A DNA stretch of 64,000 bases from Apoda limacodes. Taxonomy: Eukaryota; Arthropoda; Insecta; Lepidoptera; Limacodidae. The stretch is taken from assembly GCA_946406115.1 (NCBI GenBank), contig OX291551.1:14880001-14944000 (forward strand), written 5' to 3'. The notes beneath the pieces are model-generated. The model was not told the origin of the DNA and did no database searches. It saw only the letters and a list, made by a program, of their open reading frames with translations. Numbering within the stretch: position 1 is the stretch's first letter; the number at the start of each line of letters is the position of its first letter. Of this stretch, positions 44,746 to 57,100 are shown piece by piece. A program made the position numbers and the translations under genes.

Positions 44746-46020
44746 GTGCACATTCAAAATTTGCCAAATTCTTTAAGGATTGTTTCAACGCACAGCCTTC
44801 TTCGGCATCGCTGGTCCTGCGGGTGGACGACACACAGTTTTTCAGCCATTTTTGTTGATGATTGGGGAAAATTACCTGGACATGACGGCCTCAGCGTCGA
44901 ACATCTGCAGTATGCTAGAGTGCATCTGCCGAGGGTCCTATCCATGTTTTATATCTTGTCTATTAGTCATGCTCATTAACCAAATTTCCTCATGAGGACG
45001 ATTGTTGTTCCCATACTCAAGATTATAATAGATAGAAGAGAGAAATATAGCACATAATGGTAACTTTAGGCCTATATCATTAGCTACAATTATTGCCAAA
45101 GTCTTAGATCGGCTATTGGATAACCATTTGTCTAAGAATCTTCAATTTCATGACGGTCAGTTCTACTGAGAGTCCTATACTATGTCTAAATCATACGGTT
45201 AGATATTATTTATATAGAAAAACGCCAGTTTATGCGTGTTTTCTTGATTCGTCAAAAGCATTTCATACAGTCCGTTATGACATATTGTGAAAAAAGCTTA
45301 GAGATAAGACTGTGCCCAAGGGAATCTATTCTCTTTTCGAGTATTGGTACAACAATCAACTTAATCAAGTTATAAATGGGCAGGAACCCTTTCAGACACA
45401 TATGGGTTGGAGTGTAGGTTGCAACATCCCCAAAGCTCTTCAACCTATATGTAAAAGACTTGATGGTGTATCTGCAGTAACGTAAATTATGCAGATGATA
45501 TGGTGCCTCTAGCGCCATCTGTTAGTGCTGTACGAAAACTTATATCTGTATATCAATTATACACCGCCAGTCATGGTCTTAGGTACCTATAATGTTAAAA
45601 AAAGTGAATATATCGTGTTTTCACTATCTGGAAAAAGATCAGTCGGGACTCCTAGTATTAGTGTAAATAGTAGTATTCTTAATAAGGTAACCCAGTTTAA
45701 ATACTTGGGACATGTGGTTTCGGAATACTTGAGGACTAACAAGATATAGAGCGAGAGCGCAGAGCATGGACGGTGAGGGCAAATATGCTGGCATGTAGGT
45801 TCGCTCGATGTTCTTATGACGTAAAAGAGATTTTATGTAAATCCTTTTGCCGCACATTGTTCAAGAGCAGCGTATGGACCACATACACACAAAAGTCTAT
45901 CAATGCACTCCTTGGCCAATACCTAATGCCTTTAGGATGTTGTTGAGGCTGCAACGCTTTTGAAGCGCGTCAGCAATGTTAAGGCAAAAGGATCGTCCAT
46001 GTAAAATAGAATACGTTGTA
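44746..46020 (+). repeat. Non-LTR retrotransposon RT relic
   Basis: Reads GHDGLSVEHLQYARVHLPRV, RKTPVYACFLDSSKAFH (motif A, decayed), a decayed motif B region, VKKSEYIVF, QFKYLGHVVSE and later RFARCS-like phrases. Same family as 33119-34031. Broken by many stops. Confidence 0.7.
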
Positions 46021-47993
46021 GCTACACCATCCTATTAGCAATAGCTACGAAATTAAATTGTCCCATCCATAAGAAATATATTGACATTATAATGAAGTGA
46101 TATTATTAGACAATATTGTATTTATCTAATTTATTTTTTATATTTTGATACATCATGTGAATTGTATGTGTACTAACCTAGTTTTTAAATTTCAAAAAGT
46201 ATATTATTACAATAATTGATGCAATTCTATATTTAAAAGTACCTATTCTTTAATTATATTCATATGCGAGGGGAGAACAAAAAGTAATGATAATCGCATA
46301 TTTCTAATATTCACAATTTCTAAAAAAAATAGAATAATTGCTTAAACCTTCACTAGAAGGTACAGGTTAAAGGTATTTAAACACACATTCAAACTTTGAA
46401 TGATCATTCATTTTATGTCAAGTCAGAGCCGTCATCAAAACTTCTGCATAAAAATGTTTTAATTTTTTATATCGATTTATTACTACTTTTTGATCAACCC
46501 TTGTATTTATGCTAGACCTGAGTTTTTCACGATAGTAAAGTACATTTTTTCTATTTTACCATTACAACTATCTATACTACTATAATTTAAACAATATACA
46601 AAAAATAGCAAATAATGCTGACCTAGTTCAATCCAGATATAGTCTCCAGCACCAGTTATCTTTGACATTAATGTATTTACCGCCAATAGCTAGTCAGCGT
46701 CCCGGAAATTTGTGATCCGGACGATAACGCCTCATGTTGGAGATTTGCCAAAATAGAATGAGATTAGAACCACATGCTTATGCCACTAGCAATTTTAAAC
46801 CAAAAAGATTTGGCATAGAAATCTTTAAAATCGCATTGTATTTAAAACATTTTATTATATCAACTGTAAATACTCAAGATCAAGGATTACTATTTCAAAA
46901 GCGCATTACTACTCTACCTACTGAGTAAATTCTACAGCCGCGTACATTGAATGCTCATTGTGCACCGAAAGGGCGCGCCACAAACGCCATTCTCTTGACT
47001 TTAAAATTTTAAAAACGATCCAAATGCACATATGTCCTGTACATATTATATGATAAGTCCTTAGGTATGACAAAGTGCGTGTTGTACAGTGTAACTAACT
47101 TTTCTGAACCGGTGGGCAAAAATCAAAACTACAGTCGCCACTTTAAAATAGCGTGAGCTAAAATGACACTAGCGACCATACACCAGATAAGAAAAGTTTG
47201 TTGCACAACAGAAAATATAATACCCAGACTACAGGTCTATGAATAAGTAAAGATTTCGTACAATGTATATTATTTCGGATATTTGAAAAACTTGTAAACC
47301 GATTTCTTTTAAAATAAATTTTGTTGACATTATTTATAAAGGTATGCCTTAGTTATATTTTGTTTTAAGATTTCAAGAAGAAATAGTTCAAAAGCTGAAT
47401 GGGACATATTTTTTCTATCTTTGGAAGCTAACAACTCGCAAATTATACATCTTAAGGCAAAACTTACTTAAAACCTTAAATGCATTTTAGACCTATCCAA
47501 TAACCACACAATGGGTCGAGTGTAAATAAAATAATTATTTTCGTCATCATTATCAAAATTAATTAATAAACTGACGATTGCTACTGTTTAATAAATCTAT
47601 TTGAATAAAAAAATATTTTGAGTTTTAGTTTGAGTTTGAAATTTTTCAGTTAAATGTATGGAGAGCTACTCTTAAATGTATTTCTTTCTCAATTATTTCA
47701 CAAAACTCTTAGGCGAATCATCAACTCACGCAATAATAATAATTAAGACATAATAGTTTGATTTTATTTGATACTGTGATTTTCAAAGCAAAAAAACCAG
47801 TAGCATTTATTGCATGGTAAATTATTCCTACGGGAATGGATTTTTCATGGGTAAAACTGCGGGATACTTTTAATTCACGTCTCAACAGTGCAACGGCAGC
47901 GTGTAATTCAATCTCGGACAGTCTGGTTTTGTTAAAACGACGACACGACATCCTAATTGTACGTACTTATAACTCACTTCAATAGTAATAATT
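46021..47993. other. Intergenic, nothing recognised
   Basis: AT-rich. Open frames at 46734-46928 and 47721-47951 lack motifs. A weak imperfect inverted repeat lies at about 47085-47217. Confidence 0.4.
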
Positions 47994-48170
47994 ATCCTAA
48001 CTAATATATGTTTGTGAAAGTTTGCTTGTTTGTTTCTTGGTTGTTGGTTATTGCTTAGCACCGCTAGGGAGCAACTAATTGAGTTGATTTTTGACACAGG
48101 AACTGCTAAAGGGACGGAGAAGGACATAGGCTTTTTGTCCCGGAAACGTTTCCGCAGGAATAATTACAAC
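47994..48170 (+). mobile_element. Helitron-type 5' end fragment
   Basis: After an A, TCCTAACTAATATATGTTTG opens the element, followed by gtttgcttgtttg, aaggacataggctttttgtc and cccggaaacg, the leader typical of lepidopteran Helitrons. No CTAG 3' end was found downstream. Confidence 0.45.
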
Positions 48171-48509
48171 CGCATTTTACGTAAACTAACTATAGTTAGA
48201 GCTATATAGCTTGCCATAGCAAAACTTTCTTACCACAATCAAAAACTTACCATAGCAGATAATTGAATTTAGCACGGGCGGAGCTTAAATTTTTTTCCCG
48301 AAAATCATTAAAACGAATGCCATTTTCAATGCAAGCCATACAAAAATCTAAACAAGTGATTCAAAATTCTTTTGAACAACGAATGATTCTGTTTTGCAAG
48401 AAATGAATGATATAGATTGACAAATGTAAAAATCTGCCGGAAATATGCTACCTACTTAAGATATAAAAACTAGATTAATTGTGACAAAATTAATGAAGGT
48501 TTTTAGATC

Positions 48510-48674
48510 ATGTCGGATGAAGAAATTGTCTGCAGCAAACTAGAAGCCAAAAAACGTAATCAGAAGAAGAAACTGATAAATCCGGCCCCACATGCAGTAC
48601 TGTCGCATCTTTGTGTGGATGCGTCCGGATTGATTGGCCCTGTTGACTCGGATCTAATGAATTTTGCGGGATAA
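48510..48674 (+). CDS. Small open frame, 54 residues, unknown
   Basis: An ATG frame reads MSDEEIVCSKLEAKKRNQKK then LINPAPHAVLSHLCVDASG and ends NFAG-TAA. It is hydrophilic and basic in its first third. Codon use looks more protein-like than the surroundings. No family is recognised. It could be a real short exon, a retrocopy fragment or chance. Confidence 0.2.
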   Translation: MSDEEIVCSKLEAKKRNQKKKLINPAPHAVLSHLCVDASGLIGPVDSDLMNFAG

Positions 48675-50961
48675 AATGACCTATGCGATAATTTAGAGTA
48701 TAAGCCCTCCTATAAGTCTTAGGGGCACTTGTTTACTTCTTTTTAGTTCCTGTAGTCGGGTTTTTTTAATTTATTTAATCATTTATTTTTATTTACAGCT
48801 TTTAAGTGATATTTTTTTTAACATTTTTTTTTATTTTTTTTGACTATTTTCCAGTGAGAATCATATATTTTCCTTCTCGCCTTTTAGAGCCCTTTATTTT
48901 TATATCCGATTTGAGAGTCTCAAAAAAATCCTTTTAACCTGAACATTAAAGCACATAAAATCCACCATTTGGATTTTTAGTAATTTTAATATACCTAATG
49001 TCACTCACACAATCACGACGCATCAAATGACACCTCACATGTCAAGCCGTTCAGGCTGTAGGGTTTGCCAAAGAAATGGACATACATACATATGCTTGAA
49101 AATCATAACCCTTCTTGCTTCGGCAGTCGGGTAACAAAAGAACTACACTTAAATTCACTTAGTCATTAAATAGCTGATAACCCTCTACCAAACAATTCTC
49201 TCTATAAATATATCATGTGTCACTACTATAAATATTATATTCATTAAATTATCTTACAAGTACATATAGCTAAATGTTTTTCAATACCGAGTTCATCAGC
49301 TTATCATTGTGCAGTGTACTTCGTCCGTAGGTACCTACTACGGCATGGAAACGTTCTGTTTGCCACTTTATTCGCTACGGACTCCATCAGCTTTATATCC
49401 TAGTAAATATTTAGTCTTAGTTGGTGTAGTATCCTGATAAATATCTTCTACTTCTTCTTACTATGTGCTTTGTTTGTTTCCAACTGGAGATTATTTTAAT
49501 AAGATGTGTTATTCCGAAAATAACGTGTAAGGTTGGAATAGTAATATTTGTAATATGCGTCGTAAAATAGACACAATTTCTTCACGTTACAACGACGTGA
49601 AATGGGGTGACCTGATTTTTGGGTTAGGGATGACTGGATGGACTGAAAAGGATGAAAGAACAAGTAATAATACTTTTTATCCCGATTAGGAAATATCTTT
49701 TTCTGCAGTTTACTATTCCTTACATTACTGTTACAGTTCAAACAATCGACTAATTTTTGGCACCGAAACAGTTGTAGGTAGAGAAGGACCAAAAATGCTT
49801 TTACCCAAAAAAACTGGTTGCCTGTAAAGTCGGTATACGGGCGAAAGTTTTACGTGACAATGATTTTATGTCTGTCTCTCTCGCTCTTAGGCGGGCGCGT
49901 GCCTCTCACTCGCTCTCATTGTGAGCGCATAACGTGAGCGGAGCGTAACGCAGTTTCTTGAAGTGTCACCCGGCAAACCAATTTATAAGACGTTGTCACG
50001 TCAAAATGCTAGTGCTTGTGGCTCCGCCCGCCCTTAATTTGGCAATCGGCGTGGGATTCCTAGGGAAACTCCTTGATCATACCACAGAAGTTTAGCAAGC
50101 GATAGCTGTAGCTATTGTTAGTTTAGATGGAATTTGATTACAAGTATTTCCACGGGAACGTTTGAATATGTATGTATTTCTGTCATATTTCCTTTTTCGT
50201 CTCTTCAACTATCTCGGTGCCAAATTTTAGCTCATTTGGATGCACGGTTAAGTAACAAACAAACTTAAAAACTTTCACGTTTATAATATTAGTAGGATAA
50301 AATAGAAACTACAAAACTCGATTCTAACAAAAAAAAAATCTTAATTGCCTGTTGGCAATGGGGTGCGACTAATCAATTTCTTGACCCATGCATATGTAAC
50401 CCGCTTGATTTAAGTTTTACCGTTCTCTACACATCTTTTAATTATTTTAAATATAGGTATAAGTAGAAAAATCTATTTTTTCTCATATAATTTTAAAGAG
50501 AACCAATTCGTTAGTAGGATTTTAATCCGAAAGATTCGGCAGAAACAGGGGGTTGACTTTTGACGACAATCCTAATTTCAATCTTACTTCAATCTTAAAT
50601 TATCTCGGATAAAAGCTAATAATTTAAAATACTTACATTACAATTACAATTAGTGATGTATAATCTTAATAATACTATTTTTTGTGGCATAAAAAAGATG
50701 ATAGATTTTTTTTTTATTTCATGCCAAGATCAAGATTTAGTGTCGAGTGTGTCCCCGCTGAACTGAACTTAATAGTTATCTGAAATTACGTGTAGCGTAA
50801 TTTAGAAGGATGACTAAATATTTTGACGTAATATGCTCATACCACCAGAAGCGTTTCCGCTGACTCTACAGTGTAAATCCCATAATCAAGCATTGTATTT
50901 GTTTAACCGTACAGGGCAACAGTGTTAACAAAATAAATAAAATTAATGGTCATCAATCAAA
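48675..50961. other. Intergenic region upstream of the integrin gene
   Basis: Contains a GC-richer repeat patch (about 49850-50030) and a minus-strand Helitron 5' end (TCCTACTAATATTATAAACG, starting at 50297, with leader phrases down to about 50200). Any promoter of the integrin gene should lie here, but I see no convincing core element. Confidence 0.4.
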
Positions 50962-51140
50962 ATGGTTTTAAAAGTTTTTATTATAAATATGTATATTTTA
51001 GTTTTTTGTTTTTTTAATTTAGTGGTTTTGAATAGTGGTGAAAAATCCAGCGATATTTTTCATGAAAATTCTAAAATTACTTTCTTCCCAGATTCGCCTG
51101 CTGAGTATTTTGGATATTCAGTTCTTCTGGATTCATCAGG
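50962..51140 (+). CDS. Integrin alpha exon 1 (signal peptide)
   Basis: MVLKVFIINMYILVFCFFNL is a clear signal peptide; the mature part reads ITFFPDSPAEYFGYSVLLDS. Donor AGG|GTATGT, phase 2. The ATG is preceded by AAA and in-frame upstream sequence is not coding. Confidence 0.82.
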
Positions 51141-54100
51141 GTATGTGTGATTAGCTCTGGCTTCTTTGGGTGTATGTATATATAATTTTTGATCGCTTAT
51201 ATTAAATAAATTGTGTGCAAATTTGGTTGTTGTTTGTCAATATATCATTTTTGAAATATTGAAAGAATATTTTTTTCACAATACTTAGTACTGTCTAATG
51301 CATTATCTTATTGGTATATTTTATTAATTACTAGCTTTTTATATCTATTAATTACCCACGTTGAATTCGGTAAATGTCGTAGAATTCCTATCCATTGATT
51401 AACGGGAATAAAAATATTTTGTGTTTTTTTCTGTATCTCCAGGTACCTCTGTTAACTAAATTACAAGAAAAATGCCCTGTGGTTATACCCGTTGAAAAAG
51501 TATCCTTTGTACTTATACATCTTTCAACTAACAGACTTTCACTTTTATATATTAGTCAAAAGCTGCTGCTTTCTCTAAGGACTACAGGATTGGGTTCTTC
51601 AAGAAATAAGTTATTAGGTTTTTGAAGGGTCGGCAACGCGCGAGTGATGCCCTAGGTGTTACAAGCATCGATAGGCTGCGGTGGCCGCTTACCATCAAAC
51701 GGACCATAATCTTGCGAGCACTCACGGGCGAGCAAAATCCTTGGATTATCTTGAACGTAAGTAATGTGTGGGAATTCCGTTATAGGATACACTACGCGCA
51801 CAGTAGGCAGCATCACTTCTTCCAAAAGCGACACATAATTAATGGCCGTAGCCCTATTCTCTAACGACACCAGTTCTCCGACGCCGTCAAGGCTCATCCA
51901 CCCCTATAAGTTTACTGTAATGCGACCTGACTCGTTTTGAGGCACAATATGACCTTTATCATACCGAGTTTGATTGTAGCGCCATAAAGTTAATCTTCCG
52001 ATTTGGCTTGATTTAAAAGTTTTTTCATTGATAAATATAGTATTCGACCAATCAAAATCGAGATGTCGTCGCGCAAAGTTAAGCCGGGCTGTTTTGTGGT
52101 GAGGTTTCAGCTCCACTTTAATAGCATGGTGTTTGTAGTGTAGTCCAACATTGTGCAAAGCTCGTCGGATCGTCCGAGCACTCACACCATATAAAGCAGC
52201 AAAATAACTAGTTGGTGTGAAACCATTCTCTTCGTAACGACGAATGATTTCTGTTATTTGCGCGGCGGTTAGTATCGGTCGTCGTCCTGAATTATTTCTA
52301 TGATCTGTTATTTGCCCTTCTTCGCCGTGACGCCAAATCCAAAACCTCACAGTGAATCGCGATATATTGAGTTCTCGTGATATAGCACTAATACTATGTC
52401 CATCTTCGAAGTGAAATATTATTACAGTCCTTTGCTCCAGGGTTAAACTTGCCATTTTATTTCGTTATGAAAAAATCTTTTGTAAAATTTTACTCTTGTC
52501 AAAACGATGTTTAAACAATGTTTTTTCATAAATGTCATTTCAACAAATATTTCCCATTATCAAAGAGTGATCAATAATTCTTGTTGTTTTTCTCGATGCG
52601 TCATTTTGCATAATAGCTTTTGAAAGGTAATAAGTAACTTGATATGCATTTTAGACTTAGTGAAAAAAGTGTAATATAGAATCTAATTTCAAAACTGGTA
52701 AACATTTTCTGACCGCGACCGTACTTTACTTTATGTCCATCAATTTTGATATATTGCATTAACATTTGGGGAGGAGCGCATAAGACTGTTCTTCTACCAT
52801 AAGAACGGGCGCAGCGTGCTGTACAGGTTATAAATTGCCTTCCTTATAGACTACAAAACTTTACGCAGACTATTAAGTACTCACTGTTCGCCAATTATAT
52901 TACCTACAAATATCTCTCCAATATCATACTTTAGTTGATGATGGCAACTTAAAACCTCGTAGCAGACAACAACAAATATCTTTCGCAACTACTTTACTCA
53001 AAACTAAATTTCCAGGTTTCCAGTATATATTGGTCTGCTTCTATACAACAGACTTAACCGGTGTGAAGTTAGCAGCCTAAGTTAGCGGCCGATTATAAAC
53101 CGACCAAATTAAGATGTCAATATTTTTGTAAACTAAAATAAAATAAAATTACTATTGTTTATACTTAAACAACAGTTTTAAATAAGAAACTATTTTACTA
53201 ATGACTTTTGGGTTCACACTGAGAAAGATGGAAAAAAATTAAACCTTTTAGACATCTAAGTGTCGTAAAACGTTTGAAGAAAATCTGGTGACACTAGGGG
53301 CGTTTTGTTGACTGCTTCAATGCGTTCAATGTCATAATCCTGCCAAGTTAAAAAGTCATAAATTCTGTATAACACAGTACAAATCTTGGTTCAGCTTTAA
53401 TTCCATGTCGGTCACAAAGTGTCACCAGATTTTCTTCAAACGGTTTCAGTCACTGAAACATCAAGAAGTGTAAATTGATTTTTCCTTAATATTTTTTTTT
53501 TTTAAATCTCAGGTCTTTTTACTTATATAAGTATCTTCAAAAATTAAAGATCTGTTTCTTCATCTGTTCTTAGATGATCTTAATTTTAGTACATTTTGTA
53601 GTGAAGTGTAAATTTCAAGAAGTGTAAATTGGTTTTTCCTTAATATTTTTTAGACAAAATTTTACGTCACTTTATTCATATAAGTACCTAAAAAAATTCA
53701 AAGATCTGTTTCTTCATGTGTTCGTAAATTTGTATAATTTATCTTTAAACATTTATTTACAGCGACAAAATGATCAGAAAATTATTTAAAATTTGGGCCG
53801 CTAATGATTTTTCGATATGCTATCCCCATAGAAGGTGCAATTGAATGATGTCTTAAGATTGCTTATTAAACCAGCTTTAATTCTATGTTGGTCACAAAGT
53901 GTCACCAGATTTATTTCGAACGGTTTCATTCACTGAAACGTCAAGAAGTGGAAATTGATTTTTACTTAATATTTTTTTAGACAAAATTTCACGTCACTTT
54001 ATTCATATAAGTACCTAAAAAATTCAAAGATCTCTTTCTTTATCTGCTCGTATATAAATTTGTACAATTCATCATTAAACATTTATTTACAGCGACAAAA

Positions 54101-57100
54101 TGTACTGGGAAATTATTAAAAATTTAGGCCGCTAATGTATTTTCGATATGCTATCCCCATAGAAGGTGCAATTAATTGATGTCATAAGGTTGCTTATTTA
54201 ACCAGCTTTAATTCTATGTAGGTCACAAAGTGTCACCAGATTTTCTTCAAACGTTTTACGACACTTAATGTCTAAAAGTTTAAATTTTTTTTAATGTTCT
54301 TTTTGTGTTGAAATCCATATTGCATCTTTCTCAGTTTGAACCCAAAATTCATTAGTAAAATAGTTTCTTATTTAAAACTGTTATTTATACTATTTTATTT
54401 TATTTTTATTTACAAAAATATTGACATCATTTGGTCGGTTTAAAATCGGCCGCTAACTTAGGCCGCTAACTTAGGCCGCTAACTTCACACCGGTACAGAC
54501 TTAACAAAAAAATAAAAATATGTAATAAGAGCAAATACATCTGCAAAACAAAAATAGAGAATTGGCTTATTACATTGGTCTACACTGCTACTGAACACTT
54601 ATTAACTGTTCTGACTTAATTAAAACGAAATTATAGATCATCGCATGCTCTCACATATACAATCACACTCACCATTGCACACCCACACTCACACATTAGG
54701 AAAAACACACTTACATATACATACTACTCGCATTAACATACGTACACACACAATAATTTTTTTTTTTTAATCTTTATATTAATCATTTCATGTTTTTCTC
54801 TTAATTTTTATCATATTACACGTGCTATATCAATATTTATATTATTTCAACCTCAAGAGCATAAATAAATACCTATAAGAACAGGCTAGTCCTAGTTTAG
54901 ATAATTAAGCTACAGTTATTATATCATGATTTTAATTTAATTTTCAGACATAAATTATGTATACAAACATATACTATGTTTATAAACATGTACTAAAAAA
55001 AAATTAACAAATGTAACCTTTTTGAACAATAAAATTATTATTATTATACGTTAGGTATTATTTGGTCATACAGTATTGAATAGAGAACTCGTGCGGACTA
55101 ACCTACCTATTATATTACTGATATTTACATGCTAATTTAAGGTACCTTAGTTTTTTATTTGTTTGTTTATTGTCCATGTATGTAGTATAGTTAATGTTTT
55201 CTTTGTTTAACTTTTCTCTGTCTTGGCGCGTAAGCGCACATGATTTTGCAAGGCAGTGGCCTCGTATTTTTGCCCACACAAAGCATGTCGATAGCTGGAC
55301 ATGTACAAGTGGGAAAAACATGAGATGAGGGGTTGTGTTGCTTGCATAACTACAAGACTTGACCGACTCGACATCGACATTATTTGAGAAGCGAGCAACA
55401 TACCTTCTATATTGCTTGTGCTATTCTATCGATTAATTAAATGTGCTATAGGGAATTCAGTTGTTGCCCTTTTTATCTTCATCGTTAGACAAATTAATCC
55501 TGCGTCAAAAATTACTATTTTACAGTCGTATAAATGTGCCAAGTTTCATTTAAGTTGGAGCGTGATTGAGTAACAAATATCCAAACTTATGCTATAGTTT
55601 TAGTAGTGTTCGGTATATTTTCATTAAAACTAGAACCACCCCAGTGCCTATAAACATATTTAATATTTGTTTTTTTTTTCTGAGAAAATGACATAAAAAA
55701 AAAATAGAATCGTCGCATTCGTCACAAGCGCATTTTTTATTAAATTGAAATTTTCACAATTTTTTGTGTTATTTTTACAGACTTCGTGTTGGTGCCCCAA
55801 AAGCAAAAAGTAGAACGAGCCTGCAAATATCTCCTGGTGTTGTATTCCGATGCCCTTTCAAAATCACACAGTCTTATGTGACATGTGAGCCTGTAGAATA
55901 CATTAAAGGTACCTATTGTATTGTAAACTACTAATGCATTAAGTACAAATACTTAGAGGAATAAATCACACCGACACCTTAAGATAAATAACTGTTACTG
56001 TTTAATTTGATCAGTCTTTTACGATATTATTCGATCTGAAATGATTTGGATTTAGATTATTTGGATTTAGTTCTTAGATCGATAGTGTCTTGAAATTATA
56101 AATAACAATTGCATCAGCCTTGCTTGTCAATAGTATATAAGTACAGTGGGCCACTTTGAACCGTTTGAAGTTTTATTATTATTTTATCAAGTATTAAATA
56201 TCCATTGGTTAAATTATCTCGTTTAGGTAATTTGAATGGCTTGATATTAAATAAATCTGACTATAGATATGTACAGTAGTTGTTGAATTATAAATGTTTG
56301 AATGATATACTCCGAGTTGACGTGATATACCTTTAGCTGTGAACGTGTGTACAAGGACATAGGCCGAAAATATAGTGATGAAACAATAAATTACATGTTG
56401 ATGTTTCAAAATAATGACTACCCTAGGCATTATTGAAATCAATTATCCTTGGTTTTTGCTTCCAGGAATTTATCAAAGATTTAATTTATTCTCGGACCAT
56501 ATGTGGTTTGGTGCTACTATTGCTACAATTTCTAATGACACATTACTGGTATTTATTTTTTTATTTTTATGTAGAATTAATGAGTTAATCGATAGGTATA
56601 ATATTTCAAAACATAGAATCTTGCAGGATAGATAGGGTTGCCGATATTTCCAACAACATGGTGGGTCTAAGTGACTTAACTCCTCGCAGCTGCAAACAGT
56701 TTAAAAGTATCGTTTAAAAGTTGCTTAACTTATTTACGTAATGGGCGCGTTTATAATTTGACACATTATGCGCCGTAATTTTATATCGTGGACGTCAACT
56801 AAAGTAAAATGTATGTTCTAACAAAAACCCAAAAAGTTAGTATCCCACAATGATTCGTTAATAATAATAGGGTACCTATATGCATGTTTTGTTTTTATAT
56901 TTTTACATGCATTGATGAACAGGATAAATTACAATAAAAAAATAAATATGAATAATATCATTATTTGGTATAAGAACATTTAATTTATTAATTATAATTA
57001 AACATTTGAAGTGTGCAATATTTAAGTTTGTTTTCACAGCTATATGTGTTAAAACAGTGACACAATAGTGTGAAAACAACAGTATAAACACATATAGGTA

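Larger units (their letters stand above)
51141..55780 (+). other. Integrin intron 1 (4.6 kb), transposon-rich
   Basis: Holds a CR1 3' end (51570-51705), a Tc1-type transposase relic (51904-52455), a foldback element (53057-54494) and a LINE 3' tail region (about 54640-55050, CA-rich then ending acaataaaattattatta). 55060-55780 shows nothing recognisable. Confidence 0.6.

Noticed and set aside
47085..47217. Possible MITE (ttgtacagtgtaactaacttttct versus its loose complement)
   Set aside because: Too many mismatches and no target duplication; left as a weak inverted repeat.
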